Position numbers and translations under genes: made by a program | Shown here: one piece after another, positions 56,072 through 64,000 of the stretch | Numbering within the stretch: the stretch's first letter is position 1 | Layout of the letters: each line of letters starts with the position of its first letter | NCBI RefSeq assembly: GCF_014646995.1 | Contig: NZ_BMOI01000009.1 | Location: 86,595 to 150,594, forward strand | DNA from: Curtobacterium luteum | GTDB taxonomy: Bacteria; Actinomycetota; Actinomycetes; Actinomycetales; Microbacteriaceae | Reading direction: 5' to 3' | DNA: 64,000 nt | The notes under the pieces: generated by a model | Told to the model about the DNA's origin: nothing | The model's database searches: none | The model's input: the letters and a program-made list of their open reading frames with translations, nothing else

Positions 56072-57844
56072 CTACGCCAGCTCGAGCAGCACGTGCCCGG
56101 ACGAGATCGTCTGGCCGACGGGGGCGTTCAGCGCCTTGACCACGCCGTCGCGGGCGGCCTGCACGGGCTGCTCCATCTTCATGGCCTCGAGGACGACGAG
56201 CAGATCGCCCTTCACCACGGTGTCACCCTCGGCGACCGCGACCTTGACCACGGTGGCCTGCATCGGCGACGTGACCGATCCCGACGAGGCGAGCCCGCCA
56301 CGCACGCCGGACGACCGACGCTTCGGGGGAGCGGAGGGCCCGGCCGGACGCCGACCGGCAGCAGCGCCACCGCCGACGATCGACGGCATGGTGACCTCGA
56401 TGCGCTTGCCCTGCACCTCGACGACGACGGTGTCGCGGGACGCCGGAGCGGGCAGCTCCTCGGTCGCGCCGCTCCACGCCGGGATGTCGTTGACGAAGTC
56501 CGTCTCGATCCACTGCGTGTAGACGCTGAACGGCTCGTCGTCGGACGTGGCGAACGCCGGGTCCGACACGACCGCGCGGTGGAACGGCAGCACGGTCGGC
56601 AGGCCGGTGACCTCGAACTCGGCGAGGGCACGGCGCGACCGCTCCAGAGCCTCGGCGCGCGTGGCACCGGTGACGATGAGCTTCGCGAGCATCGAGTCGA
56701 ACGAACCCGAGACCACGTCGCCGGACACGACGCCCGAGTCGACGCGGACGCCGGGGCCGGACGGGGCGTTGAACGCGTGCACGGGGCCCGGCGCCGGGAA
56801 GAAGTTGCGCCCGGCGTCCTCGCCGTTGATGCGGAACTCGAAGGAGTGTCCGCGCGGCTCAGGGTCGTCGTAGTCGAGCACGCCGCCCTCCGCGATGCGG
56901 AACTGCTCGCGGACGAGGTCGATGCCGGTGACCTCCTCGGAGACGCAGTGTTCGACCTGCAGGCGCGTGTTCACCTCGAGGAAGGACACGGTGCCGTCGG
57001 CCCCGATGAGGAACTCGCACGTGCCGGCGCCGACGTAGCCGACCTCGCGGAGGATCGCCTTCGACGACTCGTACAGGCGCTCCTTCTGGGAGTCCGTCAG
57101 GTACGGCGCCGGAGCCTCTTCCACCAGCTTCTGGTGTCGACGCTGCAGCGAGCAGTCGCGCGTGGAGACGATGCCGACGTTGCCGTGCTCGTCCGCGAGG
57201 CACTGGGTCTCGACGTGCCGGGGCTTGTCGAGGTACTTCTCGACGAAGCACTCCCCACGACCGAAGGCCGCGATGGCTTCGCGGGTCGCCGACTCGAACT
57301 GCGCGGCGACCTCGTCGCGCGTGCGGGCGACCTTCAGGCCGCGGCCACCGCCGCCGAATGCCGCCTTGATGGCGACCGGCAGACCGACCTCGTCGGCGAA
57401 CGCGATGACCTCGGCGGCGTCCTCGACCGGCTCGATCGTGCCGGGGGCGAGCGGCGCGCCGACCTTCTCGGCCACGTGGCGTGCGGACACCTTGTCACCG
57501 AGCTGCTCGATGGACTCCGGCGAGGGGCCGATCCAGGTCAGCCCGGCGTTGATGACGGCACGGGCGAAGTCGGCGTTCTCGGCGAGGAACCCGTACCCCG
57601 GGTGCACGGCGTCCGCGCCGGAGCGGCGGGCGACCGAGATGATCTTGTCGATGACGAGGTAGGTCTCGGCGCTCGTGGTGCCGTTCAGCGCGTACGCCTC
57701 GTCGGCGAGGCGGGCGTGGAGGGCGTCACGGTCCTGGTCGGCGTAGACGGCGACCGATGCCTTGCCTGCGTCGCGGGCCGCGCGGATGATGCGGACGGCG
57801 ATCTCGCCGCGGTTCGCGATGAGGACCTTGCTGATACGGGGCAT
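56072..57844 (-). CDS. accA3: Acyl-CoA carboxylase alpha subunit (biotin carboxylase and carrier protein)
   Basis: A 590-aa fused biotin carboxylase/biotin carboxyl carrier protein, as in AccA3 of mycobacteria. Carboxylase domain: [31 protein letters not shown] (ATP loop), [11 protein letters not shown] and [20 protein letters not shown]. The C-terminal carrier domain has the biotin lysine in [10 protein letters not shown] Pro/Arg/Gly-rich linker (about 475-515) separates them. Start at ATG 57844 ([11 protein letters not shown]). It pairs with the beta/epsilon subunits at the right end of the window for acetyl/propionyl-CoA carboxylation. Confidence 0.96.
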   Translation of the reverse strand: MPRISKVLIANRGEIAVRIIRAARDAGKASVAVYADQDRDALHARLADEAYALNGTTSAETYLVIDKIISVARRSGADAVHPGYGFLAENADFARAVINAGLTWIGPSPESIEQLGDKVSARHVAEKVGAPLAPGTIEPVEDAAEVIAFADEVGLPVAIKAAFGGGGRGLKVARTRDEVAAQFESATREAIAAFGRGECFVEKYLDKPRHVETQCLADEHGNVGIVSTRDCSLQRRHQKLVEEAPAPYLTDSQKERLYESSKAILREVGYVGAGTCEFLIGADGTVSFLEVNTRLQVEHCVSEEVTGIDLVREQFRIAEGGVLDYDDPEPRGHSFEFRINGEDAGRNFFPAPGPVHAFNAPSGPGVRVDSGVVSGDVVSGSFDSMLAKLIVTGATRAEALERSRRALAEFEVTGLPTVLPFHRAVVSDPAFATSDDEPFSVYTQWIETDFVNDIPAWSGATEELPAPASRDTVVVEVQGKRIEVTMPSIVGGGAAAGRRPAGPSAPPKRRSSGVRGGLASSGSVTSPMQATVVKVAVAEGDTVVKGDLLVVLEAMKMEQPVQAARDGVVKALNAPVGQTISSGHVLLELA

Positions 57845-57923
57845 GGTAAGCCAGCGTATTCGTGCGGCGGCGGCCCGAATTGACTGGCACCCACAAAGAA
57901 CCGACGGGAAGAAGTGTGGATGT

Positions 57924-58715
57924 CTACATCGACCACAGGTCGTGCCAGGTGGCGCCGAACCCGCGGAGGAGCATCGAGCGCAGCACCGGCAGCGACAGAC
58001 CGACGACGGCCGAGGGCGCGCCGTCGATCCGCGTGATGTACGCCGCCGCACGGCCGTCGATCGTGAAGGCCCCGGCGACCTCGAGCGGTTCGCCGCTGGC
58101 GACGTAGGCGTCGATCTCGTCGTCGGACACGTCGTCGGCGAAGGTGAGCACCGCGCTGTCCACGGCGGCGACGCGGTCGCCGTCGGCGACCATCGCGGAC
58201 CCGCCGGGCGTGACCTCCGCGATCAGGCCGTCCCCGGCGGTGGAGGTGGGCACCTGACGGCCGGGAGGCACGGTGCCGGCCCGCCCCGCGCCTCCCGGCC
58301 GGTGGGCGGTACCGTCACCGGTCCCGGGACGGTCCGCACGCCGGTCCAGCACGCAGCGGCCGCTCCACAGGGTGCCGCCCCCGACGGCGAGCATCTGCCG
58401 CCACCGTTCCCGTGCGACCTCGGGGTCGTGGGGCTTGCCGTAGAGGGTGCCGTCGACCTCGAAGGCGGAGTCGCCGCCGAACACGAACCCGTCCACCCCG
58501 CGTCCGGCGACCGCCGCGTCGGCGACGGCCGACGCCTTCGCGACGGCGAGCAGCGACACGAGCTCCGGTCCGGTCAGCCGCCGGCCGAGCGTCGCCTCGT
58601 GTGCGGCGACCGCGGCGTCCTCGTCGACCCCGGGGTCGACGAGCACGGGCTCGATGCCGGTCTGGGCGAGCAGGGCACGACGGGCGGGGGAGGTACTCGC
58701 GAGGTACAGACGCAT
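57924..58715 (-). CDS. maf: Maf-family nucleoside triphosphate pyrophosphatase
   Basis: House-cleaning NTP pyrophosphatase, 263 aa, longer than the usual 190-220. N-terminus [20 protein letters not shown], then [17 protein letters not shown] and [20 protein letters not shown] at the end are all recognisable. An insertion of roughly 40-50 residues ([18 protein letters not shown] to DGDRVAAV) lies between RCVLD and the latter; it includes a hairpin element of the intergenic family (58258-58301). The substrate would be a non-canonical nucleotide. It diverges from the methyltransferase with only 14 bp between start codons. Confidence 0.88.
   Translation of the reverse strand: MRLYLASTSPARRALLAQTGIEPVLVDPGVDEDAAVAAHEATLGRRLTGPELVSLLAVAKASAVADAAVAGRGVDGFVFGGDSAFEVDGTLYGKPHDPEVARERWRQMLAVGGGTLWSGRCVLDRRADRPGTGDGTAHRPGGAGRAGTVPPGRQVPTSTAGDGLIAEVTPGGSAMVADGDRVAAVDSAVLTFADDVSDDEIDAYVASGEPLEVAGAFTIDGRAAAYITRIDGAPSAVVGLSLPVLRSMLLRGFGATWHDLWSM
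58258..58301. repeat. Hairpin repeat copy inside maf
   Basis: Perfect 12-bp arms CGGCCGGGAGGC / GCCTCCCGGCCG (58258-58269, 58290-58301), with GGGAGGCACGGTGCC as in the terminator hairpins at 21284, 22982 and 27513, within the maf reading frame. Confidence 0.75.
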
Positions 58716-58729
58716 GGGAACATCGAACC

Positions 58730-59989
58730 ATGGGTGAATCCGTCGGAACGCTGCTCGAACTCGACGTCACCGGGATCGCCCACGGCGGCATCTCGGTGGC
58801 ACGGCACGAGGGACGCGTGGTGTTCGTCTCGGACGCGATCCCGGGCGAACGCGTCACCGCGCGGGTGACCGAGGACCGCAAGAAGTCGTTCTGGCGCGCG
58901 GACACCGTCTCGGTGCAGCAGCCGAACGAGCACCGCGTCGACCACGTCTGGCCCGAGGCCGGCCTCGACCGCGACCCGGCGGTCCGCGCCGGTGGGGCCG
59001 AGTTCGGCCACATCGCGCTGTCGCACCAGCGCACGCTGAAGCACGACGTGCTGGTCGACGCGTTCGCCCGGTTCGCCCGGACGGACCTCGCCGACGTCCT
59101 CGGCCGTGACGTCGTGGTCGAGGCGGTGCCGGGCGACGACGTGGCGAACGGCCTCGGCTGGCGCACGCGCGTCCGGCTGCACGTCGACGCCGACGGCACC
59201 CCCGGACCGTTCGCCGCCCGCTCGCACACCGTCGTCCCGGTGACCTCCCTGCCCCTCGCGAGCGCCGTCGTGCAGGAGAACGCCCCACTCGGCCGTGGCG
59301 CCATGCCCGGCGCCTCCGTCGTGGACGTGCTGGCCCCGAGCGGGTCCGAGGGCGCGCGACTCGTCATCGACGAGCAGAAGCCGACCGTCGTCACCGAGAC
59401 CGTGGGGGAGCGGACCTTCGCCGTCGACGACAACGGCTTCTGGCAGGTGCACCGACAGGCCCCGGCCGTGCTCACCGCCGCCGTGCAGGACCTCGTCGAC
59501 CCCGACCGGCTCGACCCGGAGGGGCAGCACCTCGACCTCTACGGCGGTGTGGGCCTGCTCGCCGCGGCCCTCGGCGACCTGGTCGGCCCCCGCGCGAAGG
59601 TGACGAGCGTCGAGGGGTCCGAGCGGGCGACCGAGCACGCGCAGGAGAACCTCGCCGAGTGGATCGGTGCCCGCGCGGAGACGGGCCGCGTGGACCGCTG
59701 GCTCGCCCGGACGGCCACCGGCGCCTCGCCGCACGAACGCGCCCGCTTCCGTGCCGGCACCGTCGTCCTCGACCCGCCCCGTTCCGGCGCCGGCCGCGAG
59801 GTCGTCGTGCAGATCGCCGCGCTGCAGCCCGCACAGGTCGTCTACGTGGCGTGCGACCCTGTCGCGCTCGCCCGTGACGTCGCGACGTTCGCGGACCTCG
59901 GCTACCGGCTCGAGGCGCTCCGCGCGTTCGACCTCTTCCCGCACACGCACCACATGGAGGCGGTCGCGCGACTGGTCCCCGCCGCCTGA
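58730..59989 (+). CDS. SAM-dependent RNA methyltransferase (TrmA/RlmD type)
   Basis: A 419-aa uracil-C5 methyltransferase-like protein with an N-terminal TRAM domain (GTLLELDVTGIAHGGISVAR...FVSDAIPGERV). The catalytic region has VVLDPPRSGAGREVV and YVACDPVALARD (nucleophile Cys). LYGGVGLLAAAL is the SAM motif. The N-terminal iron-sulfur cysteines of RlmD are absent, common in actinobacterial members. Start is at ATG 58730, 14 bp from the divergent maf start. Whether tRNA or rRNA is the target is unknown. Confidence 0.9.
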   Translation: MGESVGTLLELDVTGIAHGGISVARHEGRVVFVSDAIPGERVTARVTEDRKKSFWRADTVSVQQPNEHRVDHVWPEAGLDRDPAVRAGGAEFGHIALSHQRTLKHDVLVDAFARFARTDLADVLGRDVVVEAVPGDDVANGLGWRTRVRLHVDADGTPGPFAARSHTVVPVTSLPLASAVVQENAPLGRGAMPGASVVDVLAPSGSEGARLVIDEQKPTVVTETVGERTFAVDDNGFWQVHRQAPAVLTAAVQDLVDPDRLDPEGQHLDLYGGVGLLAAALGDLVGPRAKVTSVEGSERATEHAQENLAEWIGARAETGRVDRWLARTATGASPHERARFRAGTVVLDPPRSGAGREVVVQIAALQPAQVVYVACDPVALARDVATFADLGYRLEALRAFDLFPHTHHMEAVARLVPAA

Positions 59990-60115
59990 CACCGGACGTC
60001 ACGTCGGCGCGTCACGTCGACACCGCCGCCGGACCTGGGTCCGACCTGGGTATCCTTGGCCGATGATGCGTTCCGGTATCAGGGACCGGAGTGCGCATCG
60101 GAACGAGAGGCCACC

Positions 60116-60832
60116 GTGGCAGCAGCAACGACACCCACTTCCCACGCGACGGACGTCCAGACCACGCCGGTCCGCGTCGCGATCGTCGACGACCACGAGT
60201 CGGTCCGGCTCGGCATCCAGGCCGCGTGCCAGAACGAGGGCTTCGAGGTCGTCCTCACCGCCGCGAGCGTCCCGGAGTACATCCGTGAACTCGGCGACCG
60301 CGAGGTCGACGTCGTCGTGCTCGACCTGTCGCTCGGCGACGGCTCGACCGTGACCGAGAACGTCAAGGGTGTGCAGGGCGCCGGGTCGGCCGTGCTCGTG
60401 CACTCCATCGCCGACCGGGTGGCGAACGTGCGTGAGGCGCTGGCGGCAGGGGCAGCCGGGGTCATCCCGAAGTCCTCCGCGACGAAGACCGTGATGGCCG
60501 CCGTCGCCACCGTCGCACGTGGCGACGTGCTCAACAACCTCGAGTGGGCGAGCGCCATCGACGCGGACCGCGACTTCGCGAAGGCCCAGCTCGGTCGTCG
60601 TGAGCGCGAGATCCTGCACCTCTACGCGTCCAGGCTGCCGCTCAAGCTCGCCGCCCAGCAGCTCGGCATCGGGTACTCCACCGCCCGCGAGTACCTCGAC
60701 CGCATCCGCGTGAAGTACGTCGAGGTCGGACGACCCGCGCCGACCAAGGTCGACCTCCTCCGCCGTGCCGTCGAGGACGGCATCCTCCCCGGTCTCGATT
60801 CGGGGATCGACCCCGACGCCGACGGCCGCTGA
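60116..60832 (+). CDS. LuxR/NarL-type response regulator
   Basis: A 238-aa regulator. The receiver domain has Asp25-Asp26 (AIVDDHESVR), the phospho-acceptor Asp70 (VVVLDLSLGDG), Ser97 and Lys119 (GVIPKSS). The output HTH (about 155-205) reads LGRREREILHLYASRLPLKL, AAQQLGIGYSTAREYLDRIR. The GTG at 60116 is chosen with GAGAGG upstream; a longer frame starts at 60056. A TATCCT at 60051-60056 may be the -10. It is followed after 5 bp by the kinase-like gene. Confidence 0.9.
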   Translation: MAAATTPTSHATDVQTTPVRVAIVDDHESVRLGIQAACQNEGFEVVLTAASVPEYIRELGDREVDVVVLDLSLGDGSTVTENVKGVQGAGSAVLVHSIADRVANVREALAAGAAGVIPKSSATKTVMAAVATVARGDVLNNLEWASAIDADRDFAKAQLGRREREILHLYASRLPLKLAAQQLGIGYSTAREYLDRIRVKYVEVGRPAPTKVDLLRRAVEDGILPGLDSGIDPDADGR

Positions 60833-60837
60833 GCACG

Positions 60838-62091
60838 ATGGCGGTGGGGGTCGGACCGTCGCCGACGGTCGTCGGGGGAGCACCGTTCGGTGCCGACCCG
60901 TCGCGGAACGTCCGGGCGACGATCACCCAGGCGTCGGTCGAGCGGGCGTTCACGATCCTCCTCGCGATGGCCGCCGTCGGTCTCGGCGCCGCGGACACCC
61001 CGGCGGTGCTCGGGCAGCTCCCGTACCTCCACCCGGTGTGGGGACCGCTCGTGGCCGTGGCGCTCGCCGCGTCGTTCGTGTTCGTCGCCGTCGCAGCGTT
61101 CCTGCCCCGGCTGGCGCAACCGGCCCAGATCGCGTGCGCGCTCCTCTTCCTGGTCGCGCTCGTCTCGTGGCCCTCCACCGTGCAGGAGCCGATCCCGGCG
61201 GACCAGGTCCCGTGGCCGTGGTGGTTCATCACCGTCGGTTCGGCGGCGGCGGCGATGGGCTTCGCCGCGTGGCGCGCGACTGTGTACACCGCGCTCGCAC
61301 CCGCGGTCTACGTCGTGATCCGGCTGCTGCCCGTCGGTGGGCACGTCGGGCTGACCCGGGCGCTGCTCGACGGCGTCTACACCGCCATCCTCAGCGGCGC
61401 GGTGCTCGTCATCGCCGTGGTGCTGCGCCGTGCCGCCACGGCGGTGGACGCCGCGCAGGCCACCGCGGTCCGTCGGTACTCGGCCGCCATCCGCGAGCAC
61501 GCCACCGAGGTCGAGCGGGTCCAGGTCGACGCGATCGTGCACGACAGCGTGCTCACCACACTCCTGTCGGCTGCCCGTGCGGAGACCGTCGACGCGAAGG
61601 CCCTCGCCGCCCGCATGGCCCGCAACGCCATCGACCACCTCGCCGCCGCAGCGTCGGACACCCCGGGAGCTGCGGGCCCGGTGTCGCTCGTGGAACTCCG
61701 CAGCCGCATCTGCAGCGCCGTCTCGGCCCTCGCCGCGCCCGTCCGGCTCGTCGAGCGTCGGGTCGGCGACGTCCGCCTGCCCGCGGTCGTGGCCGACGCC
61801 CTGGCCTCGGCAGCGCTCCAGGCCGCCGTGAACTCCGTCCAGCACGCCGGCGGTGCCGAGGTGGACCGCTGGGTCCTCGTCGAGCAGCAGGGTCCCGGGG
61901 TCCGCATCGAGGTCGGTGACGACGGGGCCGGCTTCGACTTCGCCGGCATCCCCGCCGAACGGCTCGGCGTCCGACGGTCGATCATCGAGCGGGTGGTCGC
62001 GGTGGACGGCACGGCGGAGGTCGACTCCGCTCCCGGCCGGGGGACCACCGTGCGGCTCTCCTGGACCCCCTCGACCGAGGAGGCAGCGTGA
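60838..62091 (+). CDS. Membrane sensor kinase-like protein (HATPase_c)
   Basis: A 417-aa protein. Five to six membrane helices (about 38-195) are followed by a short DHp-like helix with a candidate phospho-acceptor His235 (DAIVHDSVLTTLLSAA) and an ATPase domain: Asn333 in LQAAVNSVQHAGG (N box), EVGDDGAGFDFAGIP (G1) and GRGTTVRLSW (G2). This matches NarX/DesK-type kinases that serve LuxR-type regulators. The next gene overlaps its stop. Signal unknown. Confidence 0.85.
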   Translation: MAVGVGPSPTVVGGAPFGADPSRNVRATITQASVERAFTILLAMAAVGLGAADTPAVLGQLPYLHPVWGPLVAVALAASFVFVAVAAFLPRLAQPAQIACALLFLVALVSWPSTVQEPIPADQVPWPWWFITVGSAAAAMGFAAWRATVYTALAPAVYVVIRLLPVGGHVGLTRALLDGVYTAILSGAVLVIAVVLRRAATAVDAAQATAVRRYSAAIREHATEVERVQVDAIVHDSVLTTLLSAARAETVDAKALAARMARNAIDHLAAAASDTPGAAGPVSLVELRSRICSAVSALAAPVRLVERRVGDVRLPAVVADALASAALQAAVNSVQHAGGAEVDRWVLVEQQGPGVRIEVGDDGAGFDFAGIPAERLGVRRSIIERVVAVDGTAEVDSAPGRGTTVRLSWTPSTEEAA

Positions 62092-63137
62092 AGGTCTCCA
62101 TCCCCGCGGGCGTCGCGATCGGGCTCGCCGCGCTGTTCTCCGTCTACCACCTGGTCCTCGCCGCCACGACGTTGCCGCGCGTGCACGAGGTCGCCCCGAT
62201 CGTCGCGTGCATGGTGCTCTACGCCGCTGCGACGGGTGCAGCGCTGTTCGCCCCGGGTCGGGCGCTCCCGGTCTGGGCGGCGTGCTTCTCGCTCGCCACG
62301 GCCGTCGTCATGCCGGTCGTCGCCGCCCCCGTCGTCGAGCTGCGCTCCGGTCCGGGGTACGCCACGTGGTGGATCGCTGCTGTGGGCACCCTCATGGTCG
62401 TGCTCGTCGTGCGCGGTCGCGGCGCCTTCGCGTGGGCCGGGGTCGGGTTCCTCGCGGTGCACACCGTGGCTTGGGCCGGCCTCGAGGCGCTCGGCTCGCT
62501 GGGCGTCCTCGGGAGCGTCGCCTGGGTCGCCATCGCCACGGTCTTCTCGGTCGCCATGAACCGGGCGACGCGGGTCCGGCGCGACTTCATCCGGGCCGAG
62601 CAGGAGACCGAGGACTGGCAGGCCGCTCAGGACGCGCACGTGTTCGAACGGCAGTTCCGGCTGAGCCAGACGACGCGCATGGCGCTGCCGATGCTGCAGC
62701 GGATCATCGACGCGCACGGCGAGCTGACGGACGACGAGCGGGAGGAGTGCCTCCACCTCGAGCAGGCGATCCGCGACGAGATCCGCGGCCGCTCCCTGCT
62801 CTCCGACGACGTCCGCGCCGAGGTGATGCGGCTGCGCCGTGCCGGAGCGACCGTGCAGCTGCACGACGACGGTGGGCTGGACGACCTGGAGGCCGACGAC
62901 ATCCGTCGGATCCACGCCCAGGTCGCGGACGCGCTCCGGCAGGCCCGTGGCGCGGACAACGTCATCGTCCGGACGGTGGGCGAGGGCGCCGACACCGCGG
63001 TGACGGTCGTCGGACTCCGGCTCGACGTCGCCGCGAGCCAGTCGGCGGCGCTCGGCGCCGGGCTCGACGACGAGGACGGCGACGAGGACGACTCGGTCGC
63101 CCTGTGGATGGAGATCCCGCGGCACCTCGTCGCCTGA
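62088..63137 (+). CDS. Membrane partner protein resembling a degenerate sensor kinase
   Basis: A 349-aa protein translated from a GTG overlapping the kinase stop. Five or so membrane helices (about 5-160) are followed by a coiled segment (RAEQETEDWQAAQDAHVFER, LSQTTRMALPMLQRII) and a C-terminal region (RLRRAGATVQLHDDGGLDDL ... VTVVGLRLDV) that looks like a worn ATPase domain: no N box or G boxes are seen, and no His stands where the DHp histidine would be. It probably regulates or senses with the upstream kinase, but its function is unknown. Confidence 0.72.
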   Translation: MKVSIPAGVAIGLAALFSVYHLVLAATTLPRVHEVAPIVACMVLYAAATGAALFAPGRALPVWAACFSLATAVVMPVVAAPVVELRSGPGYATWWIAAVGTLMVVLVVRGRGAFAWAGVGFLAVHTVAWAGLEALGSLGVLGSVAWVAIATVFSVAMNRATRVRRDFIRAEQETEDWQAAQDAHVFERQFRLSQTTRMALPMLQRIIDAHGELTDDEREECLHLEQAIRDEIRGRSLLSDDVRAEVMRLRRAGATVQLHDDGGLDDLEADDIRRIHAQVADALRQARGADNVIVRTVGEGADTAVTVVGLRLDVAASQSAALGAGLDDEDGDEDDSVALWMEIPRHLVA

Positions 63138-63353
63138 CGGCGGCGCGCTGGCGGAGCGCCCACACGACGGTCCGACGCCGCGAGGTGGGCCAGGTGCGCC
63201 AGGTGGGCCCACGACGGCCTGGAGGCGCGGGGCGGGCTGACAGCGTGCCTCCCGCCCGGCGCGGGGCGGGCTGGCAGCGTGCGGCCCGTCGGGTGCGGGG
63301 CCGTCGCGGAGCGTAACGGAGGATGCAGCACTACCGGACGGCTCGGAGACGGG

Positions 63354-63386
63354 GAACGGGCCGGTCGGAATCCGACCGGCCCGTTC
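63354..63386 (+). terminator. Terminator of the regulator triad
   Basis: A 16-bp perfect stem GAACGGGCCGGTCGGA / TCCGACCGGCCCGTTC with a very short loop, 217 bp after the last gene. Between them, 63138-63353 contains imperfect copies of a GGAGGCGCGGGGCGGGCTG element (63215-63290). Confidence 0.75.
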
Positions 63387-63709
63387 ACGACCCGAGTCTG
63401 GGCGACAACCCGAATATCGCCCTGACTCGCAGCGGGCGGTGGCTTCGTACCCTAGTCGGCCACCGTCCTGCGATGTTCTTCTGTGAAGGACACCGAACAC
63501 GAACAATGATGCCGACCTCGCACGGTCGTGTCAGTCGTCATTATGGGGGACAAATCCGACCGAATCGGGCGAGTTCGAGCAGTCGTGTCCCCCGGACGAG
63601 GGGAGACCGGTCGGGAAGTGCAGCCTGCAACCGTTCCGACCGTCCGCGGGGCAGGGGTACATCGTCGCGCGGTTCCCCCCGTGGGCACAAGGCACGCCGC
63701 GCGGATCGG
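63387..63709. other. Intergenic region, relatively AT-rich, no clear gene
   Basis: A comparatively AT-rich patch (about 63400-63560) contains TACCCT (63449-63454), which could be a -10, and a tiny frame from a GTG at 63483. Longer frames on either strand have no family features. The region may hold a promoter or small RNA; nothing can be assigned. Confidence 0.45.
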
Positions 63710-63967
63710 TCAGCGGAGGGATCGACCCCAGGCGCCGGGACCGTGGTCGAGCGGCCGACGGAGTCCGCGAGCCGACGCGTCCCAGCCGGCACGCGGCGAC
63801 ACGGTCACCTCGGAGCGACCTGCCGCTGCCACCTCGTCCGCCTGGCGTTGCAGCACGGCGATGACGGCCGCGAGTTCCTCGGGGGTGGGGTCACCGCCCA
63901 CGACCCGGACGTCCGCGACCGTCGTCGGAACGTCGGCGGGGACAGCGGCGGCGTGCTTGCCGGTCAC
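63710..63967 (-). CDS. accE: Acyl-CoA carboxylase epsilon subunit
   Basis: An 85-aa protein with the conserved epsilon motif VRVVGGDPTPEELAAVIAVL, and a C-terminal tail of Trp, Arg and Gly. Epsilon stabilises the actinobacterial alpha-beta carboxylase. I start it at the GTG 63967, although the motif begins at residue 20 and another start is possible. The adjacent sequence toward the edge suggests the end of the beta-subunit gene. Confidence 0.78.
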   Translation of the reverse strand: MTGKHAAAVPADVPTTVADVRVVGGDPTPEELAAVIAVLQRQADEVAAAGRSEVTVSPRAGWDASARGLRRPLDHGPGAWGRSLR

Positions 63968-64000
63968 CTGACGCGACGGTGATGTTCCCGTGCTCGACGG
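63891..64000 (-). CDS. Possible 3' end of the carboxylase beta subunit gene (partial)
   Basis: In one minus-strand frame from the edge the sequence reads VEHGNITVASG, like the KHGNIPL end of AccD-type beta subunits, but the frame stays open to a stop at 63891, overlapping accE by 77 nt. The extension has no family character. Too short to be certain. Confidence 0.35.
   Translation of the reverse strand, partial: VEHGNITVASGDRQARRRCPRRRSDDGRGRPGRGR

Noticed and set aside
59990..60115. Longer start of the response regulator at 60056
   Set aside because: The upstream codons overlap a likely -10 element and add no receiver-domain sequence; the GTG at 60116 has a ribosome site.
63528..63971. 147-codon plus-strand frame at the right end
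   Set aside because: Most of it is antisense to accE, and its first part lacks a ribosome site and any family features.

Overview
The window is a very GC-rich chromosomal segment from an actinobacterium, most likely a member of the Microbacteriaceae (a Curtobacterium-like genome is my best guess, by inference only). Signs of this are the GTG starts and four-base GTGA/ATGA gene overlaps, a 6C-type small RNA next to a tad locus with a DUF4244 pilin-like gene, a PASTA-containing class A penicillin-binding protein beside a metallophosphoesterase and a RidA gene, an acyl-CoA carboxylase epsilon subunit, and a fused biotin carboxylase/carrier protein. I see no phage, insertion sequence or CRISPR array. 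Nearly all of the window is housekeeping and metabolism; the unusual signals are in small details.

Layout. 1-4.1 kb: cell-wall synthase with metallophosphoesterase (minus strand), diverging from a 52-aa protein and a RidA gene. 4.2-6.1 kb: acetyl-CoA synthetase. 6.2-10 kb: 6C RNA, then a tad (Flp pilus-type) locus whose ATPase gene carries a one-base frameshift. 10-14.5 kb: topA-tmk-holB. 14.5-18.9 kb: a repeat block, TetR regulator, tRNA-Thr(CGT), oxidoreductase, D-Ala-D-Ala carboxypeptidase, nicotinamidase. 18.9-22.8 kb: an ABC half-transporter with its small HTH regulator and two operator palindromes, then an MFS transporter. 23.1-27.3 kb: minus-strand run xth-trpS-GNAT-ribD-ribA. 27.6-34 kb: PTS general proteins and the mannitol operon (ptsH and a DeoR-type regulator diverging from ptsI-mtlA-mtlF-mtlD). 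34-36.5 kb: MDR oxidoreductase, DUF805 protein, and a TNT-domain protein placed directly after sdhB. 36.5-42.7 kb: sdhCDAB, a GT4 glycosyltransferase and manC. 42.8-54.8 kb: a large nucleoside uptake and salvage cluster (BMP lipoprotein, ATPase, two permeases, cdd, deoA, add, a PTS EIIA/EIIB pair without EIIC, purine nucleoside phosphorylase, phospho-sugar mutase). 54.8-56 kb: an AbiEi/DUF559-like gene between two long perfect hairpins. 56-64 kb: the acyl-CoA carboxylase locus (accA3-type, maf, accE, edge of a beta subunit), interrupted on the other strand by an RNA methyltransferase and a response regulator / kinase-like / membrane-partner triad.

How the parts work together. The mannitol genes form a complete phosphorelay (EI, HPr, EIICB, EIIA) plus the dehydrogenase making fructose 6-phosphate. 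The nucleoside cluster imports nucleosides by ABC transport and breaks them to base plus pentose phosphate; the mutase at its end would convert pentose 1-phosphate to 5-phosphate. sdhCDAB and acs serve central carbon metabolism. A family of perfect hairpins with a GGGAGGC-type arm recurs between genes as terminators, and one copy lies inside the maf coding sequence.

The observations most worth a second look are the PTS EIIA/EIIB pair inside the nucleoside operon, the TNT (NAD glycohydrolase-type) domain downstream of sdhB, the frameshifted tad ATPase under a 6C RNA, the hairpin insertion in maf, the covarying hairpin pair, and the degenerate kinase partner. All functional statements are from reading the sequence; no database search was run.
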